Positions 26,227 to 37,100 of a stretch of 64,000 nt of DNA are shown here, in pieces. This DNA is from Nigerium massiliense (lineage in GTDB: Bacteria > Actinomycetota > Actinomycetes > Propionibacteriales > Propionibacteriaceae), in NCBI RefSeq assembly GCF_000826085.1, contig NZ_CCYM01000003.1, forward strand, positions 868,001 to 932,000. Direction: 5' to 3'. The notes below the pieces were generated by a model. That model was given only the letters and a program-made list of their open reading frames with translations, ran no database searches and was not told where the DNA came from. Within the stretch, counting starts at the first letter, position 1, and each line of letters opens with the position of its first letter. Position numbers and translations under genes: made by a program.

Positions 26227-27594
26227 TTACGGGTCCGGAAGGAGCTGTTGCGCGGTGTGGTTCTGCACCGGCCCGACGCGGCGGCTCACGACGACGGCTG
26301 CGACGATCACCACCACGAGCACGCTCATCGGGGCGCCGAAGGCGGGGACGTCCAGGCCGAGGCCGTGGAAGAAGGCGAACAGCGTCCCTGCGACAGCACC
26401 GAGCAGGGACATGCCGATCGCCTCGCCCACCTGCAGGGAGCTCGTGTTTCGCCCCAGCTGGGCGGGCTCGGAGAGCAGCATCACGGCGAGCGACGTACTC
26501 GCGGTCTGCAGGCCCATGCCGGCGCCGGCGATCGTGGCGCCGCCGACGACGACCCCGAGCCACAGCGACGGCCACCAGCTGCCGGCGGCGATCAGCGCCA
26601 TCCCGGCCGCGACGCACGCGGCTCCGAGGGTGATGATCTCGTCGCGGCGCAGCCGGAGCCACGGTCGCGCCTGCACCCACGAGCCGACCACCCAGCCCAC
26701 GGACGCGATCGTCACCACCATGCCGGCCTGCACGAGGCTCAGCCCGCGCAGCTGCACCAGCATCAGCGGCAGGAACGACTCGCCGGCCATGAACGCGCCA
26801 CCCGTGAGCAGCCGGACATTGATCACCGCGGCCATCCCGGGCGCCAGCGGTCCGTAGCCGGCCGGCATCAACCGCGGCATGCCGACCACCAGCAGCCCCA
26901 GTCCGGCCGCGGCCAGCACCGCCGACAACCACGTCAACTGTTGCCCCGCGACCTGCAGCAGCGTGATGCCGACGGACACGAGGACGGCCGCCCCCAGACC
27001 GACCGGGGCCGGGCCGTCCTCCTCACGGTGCAGGGGGATCGGGGTGCGCCGCAGCGCCGGGAACAGGAACGCCGCGCCCAGCAGGACGAACGGGACGATC
27101 CCCCAGAACACCGCGTGCCACGACAGCGTCTCGGTCAGCCAGCCGGCCGCCGCTGGCCCGATGAAAGACGGCAGCATCCAGGCGGCGGAGAACCACGTCA
27201 TGACCCGCGCCTGATCGGCCGGGTCGAACACCTTGCCGACCGTCACCATCAGCGCCAGGTTCACCGAGCCGCCGCCCAGGCCCTGCACGAAGCGTCCGAC
27301 GAGCAGCACGGGCATAGCCGGTGCCAGCGCGGCGATCACCAGCCCGGCGCCGAACAGGGCGAGACCGCCGACCAGCGGGGGCACCGGACCGCTGCGGTCG
27401 CACAGGCGTCCCGCGATCACGATGGCGAGGATCTGTGCGATCGAGAACGCTGTGAACGCCCACGCGTACAGCGCGACGCCGGCCAGGTCGGCCGCGGCCG
27501 CGGGCATGGCCGTCGTGACCGCCTGCGCCTCGAAGGCGATCGCGGTCACCAGCATCAACAGGCCGACGACCAGACCGCGGAGAGAGGAGGACAC
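26227..27594 (-). CDS. Major facilitator superfamily transporter, probably a drug exporter
   Basis: A 455-residue protein with 12 or more hydrophobic segments. It carries the MFS motif AGRLCDRSGPVPPL after the second helix, and VGRFVQGLGGGSVNLAL in helix 4 resembles the DHA2 drug/proton antiporters. The GTG at 27594 is preceded by TGAGAT at 7 nt, a weak leaderless signal. The MarR gene follows at 121 bp, suggesting ligand-induced efflux. Substrate unknown. Confidence 0.88.
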   Translation of the reverse strand: MSSSLRGLVVGLLMLVTAIAFEAQAVTTAMPAAAADLAGVALYAWAFTAFSIAQILAIVIAGRLCDRSGPVPPLVGGLALFGAGLVIAALAPAMPVLLVGRFVQGLGGGSVNLALMVTVGKVFDPADQARVMTWFSAAWMLPSFIGPAAAGWLTETLSWHAVFWGIVPFVLLGAAFLFPALRRTPIPLHREEDGPAPVGLGAAVLVSVGITLLQVAGQQLTWLSAVLAAAGLGLLVVGMPRLMPAGYGPLAPGMAAVINVRLLTGGAFMAGESFLPLMLVQLRGLSLVQAGMVVTIASVGWVVGSWVQARPWLRLRRDEIITLGAACVAAGMALIAAGSWWPSLWLGVVVGGATIAGAGMGLQTASTSLAVMLLSEPAQLGRNTSSLQVGEAIGMSLLGAVAGTLFAFFHGLGLDVPAFGAPMSVLVVVIVAAVVVSRRVGPVQNHTAQQLLPDP

Positions 27595-27622
27595 GGGGGT
27601 TATCTCACCATGAACACCCCAG

Positions 27623-27628
27623 TAGGAT
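27623..27628 (+). promoter_or_regulatory. Leaderless -10 hexamer for the DUF3039 gene
   Basis: TAGGAT, 7 nt before the GTG at 27636. An ATG at 27627 lies inside the hexamer and so is not the start. Confidence 0.6.
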
Positions 27629-27635
27629 GAAACGC

Positions 27636-27902
27636 GTGACTGATCTCGCTCCCGGTTCCCAGACCGTCCTCGACGAACGCACCGATCTGCGTCCCGACGA
27701 GGGCGATCACGAGCGGTTCTCCCACTACGTCGCCAAGGACAAGCTCACCGAGGCCATGGTGATGGGCACCCCCGTCGTCGCGCTGTGCGGCAAGGTGTGG
27801 GTTCCGAGCCGCAACCCCGACCGCTACCCGGTCTGTCCCGAGTGCAAGGAGATCTGGTCCTCCCTCAACCCCGGCCAGGGCGGCGACGACTCCGGCGAGT
27901 AG
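27636..27902 (+). CDS. DUF3039 family protein
   Basis: An 88-residue actinobacterial protein. The conserved core is HYVAKDKLTEAMVMGTPVVA then LCGKVWVPSRNPDRYPVCPEC, with Cys51, Cys67 and Cys70 likely to bind zinc. Function unknown. Start chosen from the leaderless hexamer. Divergent from the MFS gene with 41 bp between starts. Confidence 0.88.
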   Translation: MTDLAPGSQTVLDERTDLRPDEGDHERFSHYVAKDKLTEAMVMGTPVVALCGKVWVPSRNPDRYPVCPECKEIWSSLNPGQGGDDSGE

Positions 27903-27951
27903 CGACCGATCTCGCCCACCCGACCACTCCCCCGTGGCGCGGCCGTCCGCC

Positions 27952-27957
27952 TAGACT
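27952..27957 (+). promoter_or_regulatory. Leaderless -10 hexamer for the SixA-like gene
   Basis: TAGACT, 6 nt before the ATG at 27964. Confidence 0.62.
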
Positions 27958-27963
27958 CCAGGC

Positions 27964-28461
27964 ATGGCCGGCAAGACCCTGCTCCTGATGCGCCACGCCA
28001 AGTCGTCCTGGAAGACCAACGAAGCCGACGCCACTCGGCCCCTGTCGGGCCGAGGAACCCGCGATGCCGTCGTCGCCGGCGAGACCCTCGCGGACTTCGA
28101 CATCGACGTCCTGCTCTGCTCCACCGCGTCGCGGGCCCAGCAGACCTGGCAGTGCGCGCTGATGGGCGGCGCGAGTGCGAGCAGCGTCAAGATGCGCGAC
28201 TCCCTCTACGCCGCGTGGCCCGAGCAGATCCTCGACGAGATCCGCGAGCTGCCGAGCGCCACCCGGACGGCCCTGGTGATCGGCCACCAGCCGGCCATGG
28301 GCGAGCTGATCGTCAACCTCGTCGCCGCTTCCCCGCTCAGCGGGCGGGTGGCGGAGAAGTTCCCGACGTCTGCGATCGCCGTCCTCACCTTCGACGGCAG
28401 CTGGGAGGAACTCGCCTACGGCGACGCCGTCCTGCGGGCCGTGGAGGTTCCGCGCGGCTGA
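27964..28461 (+). CDS. SixA-like phosphohistidine phosphatase (histidine phosphatase superfamily)
   Basis: A 165-residue phosphatase. The phosphoacceptor motif is LMRHAKSSW (His11), with the second catalytic His108 in VIGHQPAM. LSGRGTRDA and LLCSTASRAQQTW complete the SixA pattern. SixA removes phosphate from histidine on phosphotransfer proteins; the substrate here is unknown. Followed 28 bp on by a membrane protein gene with its own promoter. Confidence 0.88.
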   Translation: MAGKTLLLMRHAKSSWKTNEADATRPLSGRGTRDAVVAGETLADFDIDVLLCSTASRAQQTWQCALMGGASASSVKMRDSLYAAWPEQILDEIRELPSATRTALVIGHQPAMGELIVNLVAASPLSGRVAEKFPTSAIAVLTFDGSWEELAYGDAVLRAVEVPRG

Positions 28462-28477
28462 TCCGTCCGGCAGCCTC

Positions 28478-28483
28478 TACCAT
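28478..28483 (+). promoter_or_regulatory. Leaderless -10 hexamer for the YgjV-like gene
   Basis: TACCAT, 6 nt before the ATG at 28490. Confidence 0.55.
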
Positions 28484-28489
28484 GCGGGC

Positions 28490-29110
28490 ATGGTGGAGTT
28501 GATCGGTTACCTGGCCTCGGCGCTCATCGTCATCTCCCTGGCGATGCGCTCGCTCGTCCGGTTGCGCGTGGTGTCGCTCGTCGGCTCGCTCACCTTCGTG
28601 ATCTACGGCGCGCTGATCGGCGCGATCCCCGTCATGATCGCCAACGGTGCGGCCGTCCTGCTGAACATCTGGCACCTGCGCCGCGAGCTCGCCCCGGCCG
28701 CGAGCACGATCAACGCCGTCCCGATCGAGCCGGACGCCCCGTTCCTGCGCGACTTCCTGGCGGCCAACCTGCCCGAGATCCACCGTTCCCAGCCGCGGTT
28801 CGACATCGAGGGTCACTACCCCTTCGCCCGTCTGCTCACCCGCGACGGGCTGCCGGCCGGCGTCTTCCTGGCCAGGCCGCTCGGCGACGAGCTCCAGGTC
28901 ACGCTCGACTACGTCACGCCGGCCTACCGGGACTCGCGCGTGGCGCGCTGGCTGTTCGGCCCCGGGCGCGACGTGTTCACCGCCCGCGGCGTCCGCCGGC
29001 TGGTGGCCGAGGCGACCACCGCGGAGCACCGCACCTACCTCGAGTCGGCGGGCTTCCGCCCCGACGGGAGCCGGTTCATGCTGACCCTCGATGGCGAGCC
29101 GTCCCGCTGA
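28490..29110 (+). CDS. YgjV-like membrane domain joined to a GNAT-like C-terminal domain
   Basis: A 206-residue protein. Residues 1-65 hold two or three membrane segments (MVELIGYLASALIVISLAMR, VVSLVGSLTFVIYGALIG) of the YgjV/Imp type. From about residue 80 the protein is soluble; it has RVARWLFGPGRDVFTARGVRRLVAEATTAEHRTYLESAGF, resembling the acetyl-CoA-binding helix and C-terminus of GNAT acetyltransferases (split here only for readability of the key residues Arg/Gly). No classical RxxGxG/A loop is present, so catalysis is uncertain. Convergent with ahcY. Confidence 0.6.
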   Translation: MVELIGYLASALIVISLAMRSLVRLRVVSLVGSLTFVIYGALIGAIPVMIANGAAVLLNIWHLRRELAPAASTINAVPIEPDAPFLRDFLAANLPEIHRSQPRFDIEGHYPFARLLTRDGLPAGVFLARPLGDELQVTLDYVTPAYRDSRVARWLFGPGRDVFTARGVRRLVAEATTAEHRTYLESAGFRPDGSRFMLTLDGEPSR

Positions 29111-29111
29111 C

Positions 29112-30527
<1,416 letters not shown>

Positions 30528-30534
30528 ATGCCCG

Positions 30535-30540
30535 ACCCTA
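30535..30540 (-). promoter_or_regulatory. Leaderless -10 hexamer for ahcY
   Basis: TAGGGT, 7 nt before the GTG at 30527. Confidence 0.6.
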
Positions 30541-30588
30541 TCGTCAGGTGCGAGGAACCGGGCCCCCGCGCGTGATCGCCGGACAGCC

Positions 30589-31596
30589 TCAGGCCCGGCC
30601 CATCCCCACCTGCAGGTAGGCGGCGGCGAACAGTCCCCGCTGCAGGACGCCCGCGTAGCGCTCCATCGACGAGTCCTGCAGGTGTTCCAGGACGCACACT
30701 CGGGCGTCCGCGACCTGCGCGTTCGCCTCCAGCACCTCGCGATGCTCGGCCGCCGCGGGGTCGCCCGCCCCATCGTCCACGATCACCAGCGCCGGGCGCG
30801 CGTCCCGCGCCGCGCCGTCGAACGGGTCGTCGAACGGGTCCCGCGGCCGTGCCTCGGCCAGGATCGGGTTCAGCTCGGAGAAATCGGCCGCGAGCGCCAC
30901 GCGCCCCGAGGCCGCCCTCAGCGCCTCGGCGATGCGCCGGGACGCCCGGGCCGCCAGCACCGACCCGCCCCACACCAGCGGGAGCGCGTCGGCCAGCTCG
31001 AGCGCGAGCGACTTGGCCGGGTTGGCCGCGATGTCGAGCGCGTAGGAGCACGCGCGGGCGGTGTCGTCGAGGACGTCGGCGATGGCGGACGGGTCGGTCA
31101 CCGGGCCCAGGCCGAGCCGGTGCAGCGCCATCAGCACGGTGATCGCCCCGCACAGCGGGTCGGACGTCTGGCTCGGCAGCAGCGTCGCGGAGCGGCCGGC
31201 CTCCTGCGCGACCGGAGAGTCCGGCGGAGCCGTCACGATGAGTCGCGAGCCGCGGCGGGTGGCCTCGTGGACGGCCGCAGCGGCTTCACGTCCGGCCCCG
31301 CCGAGCACGACGACCAGGTCGAGTGGGCCGACCCAACCGGGGAGGCCGAGGCTCGGCCACGCCACGAACGGGACCGGGCAGGACGGCTCGAGCACCGCGC
31401 GCAGCAGCCGCGCCTCGGGCCCCACGGCCACGACGGCGCGGGGACGTCCCTCGTCCTCGACGCCGGCCAGCACGGCGGCAGCCGCCGCGGCCTCGCGGCG
31501 CAACCGGGCGCCGGCCTCGGCGAGCGGGCGGATCACGCCGTCTGCGGCCTCGAGCGCCTGGGGGTCGTCGAGGAGCCCGTCGTCGAACTCAGGCAC
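30589..31596 (-). CDS. TobH-like / SIS-fold protein of the mannose-metabolism cluster
   Basis: A 335-residue protein with two Rossmann-like halves: residues about 50-130 ([29 protein letters not shown]) and a C-terminal half (VVWGGSV-like [22 protein letters not shown]). It resembles the phosphoglucose/phosphomannose isomerase-like TobH proteins that follow pmm genes in Actinobacteria (Rv3256c type). Key isomerase residues cannot be confirmed. The GTG start at 31596 overlaps the Trm112-like gene by 8 bp. Confidence 0.7.
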   Translation of the reverse strand: MPEFDDGLLDDPQALEAADGVIRPLAEAGARLRREAAAAAAVLAGVEDEGRPRAVVAVGPEARLLRAVLEPSCPVPFVAWPSLGLPGWVGPLDLVVVLGGAGREAAAAVHEATRRGSRLIVTAPPDSPVAQEAGRSATLLPSQTSDPLCGAITVLMALHRLGLGPVTDPSAIADVLDDTARACSYALDIAANPAKSLALELADALPLVWGGSVLAARASRRIAEALRAASGRVALAADFSELNPILAEARPRDPFDDPFDGAARDARPALVIVDDGAGDPAAAEHREVLEANAQVADARVCVLEHLQDSSMERYAGVLQRGLFAAAYLQVGMGRA

Positions 31597-31774
31597 GGGC
31601 GGCGCGCGCCTCGTCCTCGACGAGGATCGGGATGCCGCCGCGGACGGGATAGGCCAATCCGCACGCGGGGCCGGTGCACACCAACTCGCTGGCCTCGTAG
31701 GCCCAGGTCAGTTGCTGGTGGCACCGCGGGCAGACCAGCAGCTCCAAGACGTTCGGGACGATGTCGTTCATCAT
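31589..31774 (-). CDS. Trm112-like zinc-ribbon protein
   Basis: A 61-residue protein. It has two cysteine pairs: Cys15/Cys18 in [11 protein letters not shown], and Cys33/Cys38 in [14 protein letters not shown], then [12 protein letters not shown], the Trm112/YcaR pattern. Trm112 proteins act as stabilising partners of methyltransferases in other organisms; the bacterial role is open. GAGGAAGG precedes the start; the first or second ATG could be used. Middle gene of DUF3499, Trm112-like, TobH-like. Confidence 0.85.
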   Translation of the reverse strand: MMNDIVPNVLELLVCPRCHQQLTWAYEASELVCTGPACGLAYPVRGGIPILVEDEARAARA

Positions 31775-31800
31775 TGCGCCTTCCTCGACTCAGGGTCAGC

Positions 31801-32169
31801 CTACCGAGGGTCGTCGGGCAGATCCGCCACGACGGCCAGGTGACCACGACGGCGCCCGACGGCGCGGGGCTCGACCCTCGGCTCCTCGTAGCCGAGGCCG
31901 ACCTCGCGGACGGCGTCGGCCAGGGCCAGTAGGTCGTCGCTGGACCGGCCGAGGCCATCGGCCGGGTCGGCGTCCAACGGCAGCCGGATCAACTCCCAGC
32001 CGCGCGGGCTGATCAGGGTCTCGCAGTGCACCGCGCACAGGTCGTAGCTGCCGGGCTCGTCACGCAGGGCGAGGGGGCCGACCACGGCCGTCGAATCCTT
32101 GTAGACGTAGGTCAGGGTGGCGACCGCGGCGCCGGAGCAGCCGGTCTTCGAGCAACGACGAGAACTCAC
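31801..32169 (-). CDS. DUF3499 family protein
   Basis: A 122-residue actinobacterial protein. The N-terminus RRCSKTGCSGAAVATLTYVY and the later YDLCAVHCETL give four cysteines plus a histidine that could bind a metal (Cys6, Cys11, Cys45, His48, Cys49). Function unknown. The GTG at 32169 lies 7 nt after TACGGT, so an upstream in-frame extension is rejected. First gene of a three-gene run and divergent from the zincin-like gene, as in mycobacteria (Rv3258c/Rv3259). Confidence 0.87.
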   Translation of the reverse strand: MSSRRCSKTGCSGAAVATLTYVYKDSTAVVGPLALRDEPGSYDLCAVHCETLISPRGWELIRLPLDADPADGLGRSSDDLLALADAVREVGLGYEEPRVEPRAVGRRRGHLAVVADLPDDPR

Positions 32170-32176
32170 GCCGCCG

Positions 32177-32182
32177 ACCGTA
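32177..32182 (-). promoter_or_regulatory. Leaderless -10 hexamer for the DUF3499 gene
   Basis: TACGGT, 7 nt before the GTG at 32169. Confidence 0.58.
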
Positions 32183-32262
32183 CCTCGCCGCGCCCACCGC
32201 GCGCCGCACCGACGCCGCGATGTCGGACACCGGGCCGTCGATCGACGCCCGCGCGGTCGCAC

Positions 32263-32268
32263 TAGGGT
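32263..32268 (+). promoter_or_regulatory. Leaderless -10 hexamer for the zincin-like gene
   Basis: TAGGGT, 7 nt before the ATG at 32276. Confidence 0.6.
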
Positions 32269-32275
32269 GGCGGGC

Positions 32276-32719
32276 ATGCTCAAGCGACGCGATCGACACG
32301 GACGCGGGCGGCGCGGCCCGGCCGCGTGGCCCAACCCGCACACCAACGGGGTCGTGCCGCTGCGCGCGCGCCAGTCGCCGCAGGTCTTCTTCACCCGCTG
32401 TGTCAGCGATGCGCTCGCTCAGATCGCCGAATCGTGCCCCCGCGCGCTGGTGGGTGTCGATGTCGGCATCGAGGACGTTCCCACCATCAACGCCGCGTGG
32501 GCGCCCAGTCGGGTGCCGCTGGCCGCCGCGGTGACGGCGACGCCCACCAAGAACGGGCAGGTCGTGGTCTACCGGCGGCCCATCGAGCGGCGCGCCGCGA
32601 CTCGGCGCGGCATCCGCATCCTCGTCTACCGCACGATCGTGGAGCAACTGGCGAACATCACCGCGATCCCCACCGACGAGATCGACCCCAGCGGCGGCCG
32701 CGACGACGACTGGGAGTGA
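32276..32719 (+). CDS. Zincin-like metallopeptidase-family protein lacking HExxH
   Basis: A 147-residue protein related to the Zincin_1 (DUF1025-type) family. It keeps VGVDVGIEDVPT, VVVYRRPIERRAATR and the C-terminal ITAIPTDEIDP. At the place where true zincins carry HExxH it reads VEQLAN, so zinc hydrolysis is unlikely. Many actinobacterial members show the same loss, which suggests a structural role. It has a basic Arg-rich N-terminus and is divergent from DUF3499. Confidence 0.72.
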   Translation: MLKRRDRHGRGRRGPAAWPNPHTNGVVPLRARQSPQVFFTRCVSDALAQIAESCPRALVGVDVGIEDVPTINAAWAPSRVPLAAAVTATPTKNGQVVVYRRPIERRAATRRGIRILVYRTIVEQLANITAIPTDEIDPSGGRDDDWE

Positions 32720-32751
32720 CCCGGACGCGGCCCGGGCCCACCCGCCGCCGC

Positions 32752-34104
32752 TCAGCTCCCGACGCGCGGGTCGTTGACCACCGCGACCTCCCGGGCGGCC
32801 TGACCCGCTCCGAGCGCGGCGACCGTCCCCACCCCGTTGATCGACCCGACGCGTCCGCTCAGCGCGACGGCCGCGGCGACGCGTCCGCCGGAGAGCCGGA
32901 CGACGGGCTGCGCACCGGAGGGCAGCGCCACGCTCACCGATCCCCCGCCACGCACCGTCACCTCGCGGGCGAGCGTGCGGCGTCCGCCCTGGGTGACCTC
33001 GACGCGCGACGTGACGGGCGCCGTCCCGCCGTTGGCCAGCGTGAGCGTGCCCCGGACGGACGCCGGCGTCCCCAGCGGGACGAGCGCGTCCGCGGCGGCT
33101 CCGACGGCGGGGACTCCGGTCCAGTCGACGCTGGCGGCCGCGCCGGGCGTGCGGGCCTCGACCGCCGCGGTGATCCGCTGGTCGCTGCTGACGCGCACCG
33201 CGCCGCCGGCGCCGCGCAGCCCCGTGGTCAGCGAGACGACGGCCGTGGACGCCGCGGGCACGTCGACGGAATCCGCACCGGCCGGGGTGAGGGCGCCCTG
33301 GGGACCGAGGACGTCCACCCGCACCCGCGCCACCCGGTCGCCGGGGTTGGCGACGATCAGGTCGCGCGAGCCGGCGCCGGCCGGGACCCCCGGCACCACG
33401 GCTGTTCCGGCGGGCGGCGAGGACGGCGCGATCCAATCCGTACCGAGGCTCTGGGTGCCCGCGAACAACTGCTGCTGAACGGTCGCGGCGACGCGCCCCG
33501 AGGACGTCTCCAGGTGCACGGCCAGCGGGGTCGAGGACGTCATCAGCGGGCCGAGGTCGACGACGCGCTGGCTGTTCGGGCCGACGACCAGACCGCGTGC
33601 GCCGGGGGCGGCGAGCTGGCCGCGCGCGCCGTAGGCGGTGAGGTTGACCTCGGCGGGGACCGCGTCCGGGTTCATCAAGACGAGGTGGGCGCGCGCGTCC
33701 GGGCCGGTGTGGACGCCGACGAACCACGCCTGCGTCTGGGCCAGCGGGCATGAGATGGCGCCCAGCCCCGGCGCCGACGGGTCGCCGACGGCGGCGGAGC
33801 TGGCCCCGAAGACCGCGCCGCGCCGGCCCGCGATCCGCAGCGGGTCGCCGGAGGCGGGCAGCACGGCGGCGTCCGGCAAGGCGGCGGCGTGGCCGGGATC
33901 GCTCAGCCCGCTCTGACGGAGGTCGGCGGTCGCGCCGGCGACCGCGACCGACGAGGCGCCGGTGGTGACCGGGCACACGACGCTCGTGTGCCCGGCGGTC
34001 GCCGGCGGCGGCACCGGGACGGGGTCGGCCGGGCGGGCGAGACCGACCGCGGCCGCCACGACGAACGCGGCCACGGCGGCGAGGGGTCCGGCGATCCGGT
34101 TCAT
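32752..34104 (-). CDS. DUF5719 family secreted or membrane-anchored protein
   Basis: A 450-residue protein with an N-terminal hydrophobic segment (residues about 5-24, AAVAAFVVAAAVGLA) followed by Pro-rich sequence, so probably exported. The rest is a run of beta-rich repeats (VHLETSSGRVAATVQQQ, VVNPGD-type turns). Its ATG overlaps the stop of the giant glycosyltransferase as ATGA. This pairing is conserved in Actinobacteria near whiB and manC. Function unknown. Confidence 0.78.
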   Translation of the reverse strand: MNRIAGPLAAVAAFVVAAAVGLARPADPVPVPPPATAGHTSVVCPVTTGASSVAVAGATADLRQSGLSDPGHAAALPDAAVLPASGDPLRIAGRRGAVFGASSAAVGDPSAPGLGAISCPLAQTQAWFVGVHTGPDARAHLVLMNPDAVPAEVNLTAYGARGQLAAPGARGLVVGPNSQRVVDLGPLMTSSTPLAVHLETSSGRVAATVQQQLFAGTQSLGTDWIAPSSPPAGTAVVPGVPAGAGSRDLIVANPGDRVARVRVDVLGPQGALTPAGADSVDVPAASTAVVSLTTGLRGAGGAVRVSSDQRITAAVEARTPGAAASVDWTGVPAVGAAADALVPLGTPASVRGTLTLANGGTAPVTSRVEVTQGGRRTLAREVTVRGGGSVSVALPSGAQPVVRLSGGRVAAAVALSGRVGSINGVGTVAALGAGQAAREVAVVNDPRVGS

Positions 34105-37100
34105 CGAGCGGCCCTCCTGAGCCGGCGCGGTGCGGGTCGGTGCGACTGGGGCGCGAGCGCGGGCAGCGCGAGGACGGCCAGCCCCGCCAGGCCGGCGAGC
34201 TGCACCCACGCCCACCAGGGCGCCGCGCTGTCGAAGCCGACCTCGAGGACGCCGCCGGACGCCGGCAGCTGGAACGAGACGGATCCGTCCGCGGCCTGGG
34301 CCCGTGGCAGACGCCGGCCGCCGACAGCCGCCCACCAGCGGTCGTCCGGCACCTCGGCGAGGGTCAGGGTGCGGCCGCCAGGGCCCGCCTCGAGGAGGGC
34401 GCCGGGCGCGACCGGCGTGCGGGTCTGGCCGACGACGACGACGGCGCGCCCGGAGCCGGGCACCGTCCAGGTCACGGTGGTGGCGTCCGCGGAGCCGGAG
34501 CCCAACCCGGGGACGTTCGCGATGCCCGTCCGCAGCTCGGGGTCGCCGCCCTCCAGCCAGACGTGGCCGACGCCGAGAGCGCGCAGGTCGGCGAGCAGTT
34601 GGTCGTCCGCCGACCCCGTCGCCAGCCGCTGCGCCACGGACCCGGCCAGCTCGCGGGCCGGGCCGTGGCCGCCGAGGGCGACCCCACGCTCGGGCTGGCC
34701 GAGGCGGGGCCCCGCGCCCTCGCGCAGCGACCATCGCACGTCGCCGCCGTCGTCGCGCAGGGCCAGGGTGCGGTTGAGGCCTGATTCCGTCTCGCGCTGC
34801 AGGTAGGGCGCCACGGGGACGCCGGCGCCGCGCGACAGCGGGGCCAACCCGCCGATGACCCACCAGGCGCCCGCCGCCAGGACGCCCACGGCCAGGAGCG
34901 CCCGCAGCAGGTAGAGCGCGACGTGCGCACCGCCGAAGGACCGCTGCTTGATGCCCGCGGCCAGGCCGTCCAGCCCCGTGGTGGCGGCGACGACGAGCCC
35001 CGCGAGGAAGAGCACGAGCCAGACCGTGCCCTGCGGCCGGGCGAATCCGTCCGGCGGCACGGGGACGACGAACCGGGTGAGGACGACCGCCGCGGCCAGC
35101 CCCAGCCCGGCGAGGGCCAGCCCCCAGGACGCCCGGGCGGGGCGGCGTCCGACGCCGATCAGTGCGGCCAGCCACAGCGCCCCCACGGCGACCGCGCTCA
35201 CCGCCAGGGGCGCGAGCCCCTCGACCGCCGGCCGGGCCAAGAACAGCTGCCACGGGTCGGGCGCCCGCAGCGGCGCCAACACCGGATCGGTGCCGGTCAA
35301 CAGCCGGCCGGGACGCTCCGCCACCATGGCCGCCCACGGCGAGACCGCCACGAGCGCGGGAGAGGCCACGGCGACCAGCGCCGGCAGCCAGCCCCGCCGG
35401 CCCGCGAGACAGACCGTCAGCACGGACAGCGCGAGCAACGGCCAGCTCAGCGGCTCGACCGCGGTCATCAGCGTCGCGGTCAGAGCGAACGCCCCCACGG
35501 TCGACCAGGACGGCCGCGCGTCCCACCAGTCGATCAGCTGGTGCGCGGCCACGGGTAACAGCAGCGTCCACAGCACCGCGCCCCACTGCCCCGAGCCGAC
35601 GGCACCCGTCAGGATCGGCGCGAGCGCGTAGGCGAGCGCCCCGCTCAGCGCGACACCGCGGTCGGCGACGAGCCGCCGCAGCGTCCGGCGGGCGAGCAGG
35701 AACGCCAGGGGGACGCAGCCGAGCAGCACGAGCGAGACGAGCGCGTCCGGGTGCCCCAGCGTCAGCCAGGACGCCAGCCACGTCAGCCCCAGCCACGGTG
35801 GCCCGGACGACGTGCCCACCCCGGCGATCGGGTCGAGGACGTCGCCGAGCATCGCCCCCATGGAATCGTGCGCGGGGAGGAGCTGCGGACCCTGCAGCGG
35901 GCCGGGCGAGTACAGCCGCCACGCGGCCACGAACGCCGCGACGACCAGCAACCCGGTGACGACCACCCAGCGCGGGGTGCGCCGGTCTTCGGCCCCGCCT
36001 CCGGCGTACTCGTCGCCGGTGAGGGTGTCGAGAGACGCGCCGCGCGGCCCGTCGGCGAAGCCGGCGCCCCAGGAGGCGACGCGGCCGAACAGGTCGTCGG
36101 ACGCGCGGCCCAGTTCCTGCCGACGCGTCGGACGCAGCGCGCCGACGTCCCCCGGCGTGCTGTCCAGCTGTTCGTAGCGGTGGCGCAGCACGGCCACGTC
36201 GGCGCGGCGGCGGGCGGCCAGCGCGCGGAGCTCGAGAGCCGCGGTCGCGGGGTCCTTGCCGAGCAGACGGGCGCCCGCCCGCCCGAGCGCGGAACTCCCG
36301 GTCCCGACGCGCAGCGGCCCGGCTGGGCGGCCGCGGAAGGCCTCGTGCAGCGCCATGCCCCAGCGGCGGCGGTCGACGAGCGGGTCGCCCGCGGCCCCGG
36401 CCCGGATCCCGCGCGTGGACGCCTCCCAGTGCACCAGCCGCGCCGCCGGCTCGGTGACGACGCCCCCGCCGGCGAGCCCGGCCAGCCATCCGAACTCGAC
36501 GCCCTGAGCGGCGCTCGCGACGTCGGCGTTGAGCCCGCCGAGGGCGTCCCAGGAGGAGCGCCGCACCAGCAGGCCGCAGGCGTTCGCGCCGAGGACGTCG
36601 TCGGAGTCGAGCTGGCCCTGGTCGATCGTGCCGGACCCGACGACCGGCCGCACGACGCCGGAGCGGGTGACGGTCTGGCCGAGCTCGGAGACGTGGGCCG
36701 GGGCGCCGCGTCGGTGCGGCTGCACCAGGAGGGGCGTGGCGGCATCGGCGTCCGGCCTGTGGCGCAGCCGGGAGACGAGGCGCTCGAGGGCGTCCGGGGC
36801 GGCCTCGACGTCGTCGTGCAGCAGCCAGACGAACTCGCCGGGCTCACCGGGCAGCTCCAGGCCCGCTCGCGCCGCGGCGCCGACGGTGCTGCCCTCGGGG
36901 ACGCGGACGACGGCGTCGAGGAGGTCGTCGGCGAGCGCCTGCTCGAGCAGAGCCGCGGTGCGGTCGGTGGAGCCGGTGTCCACGGCGACGATGCGGGACG
37001 GCGGCAGGGTCTGCTCGGCCAGGGACGCGAGCAGATCCTCTAGCCAGCGGGCCCCGTTGTGGGTCACCACGACGGCCGTGACGGCGGCGTCCTGACCGGA

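Noticed and set aside
30541..30600. GC-rich partial inverted repeat between ahcY and the TobH-like gene
   Set aside because: Arms are short and imperfect, and one runs into the coding end; not enough for a terminator.
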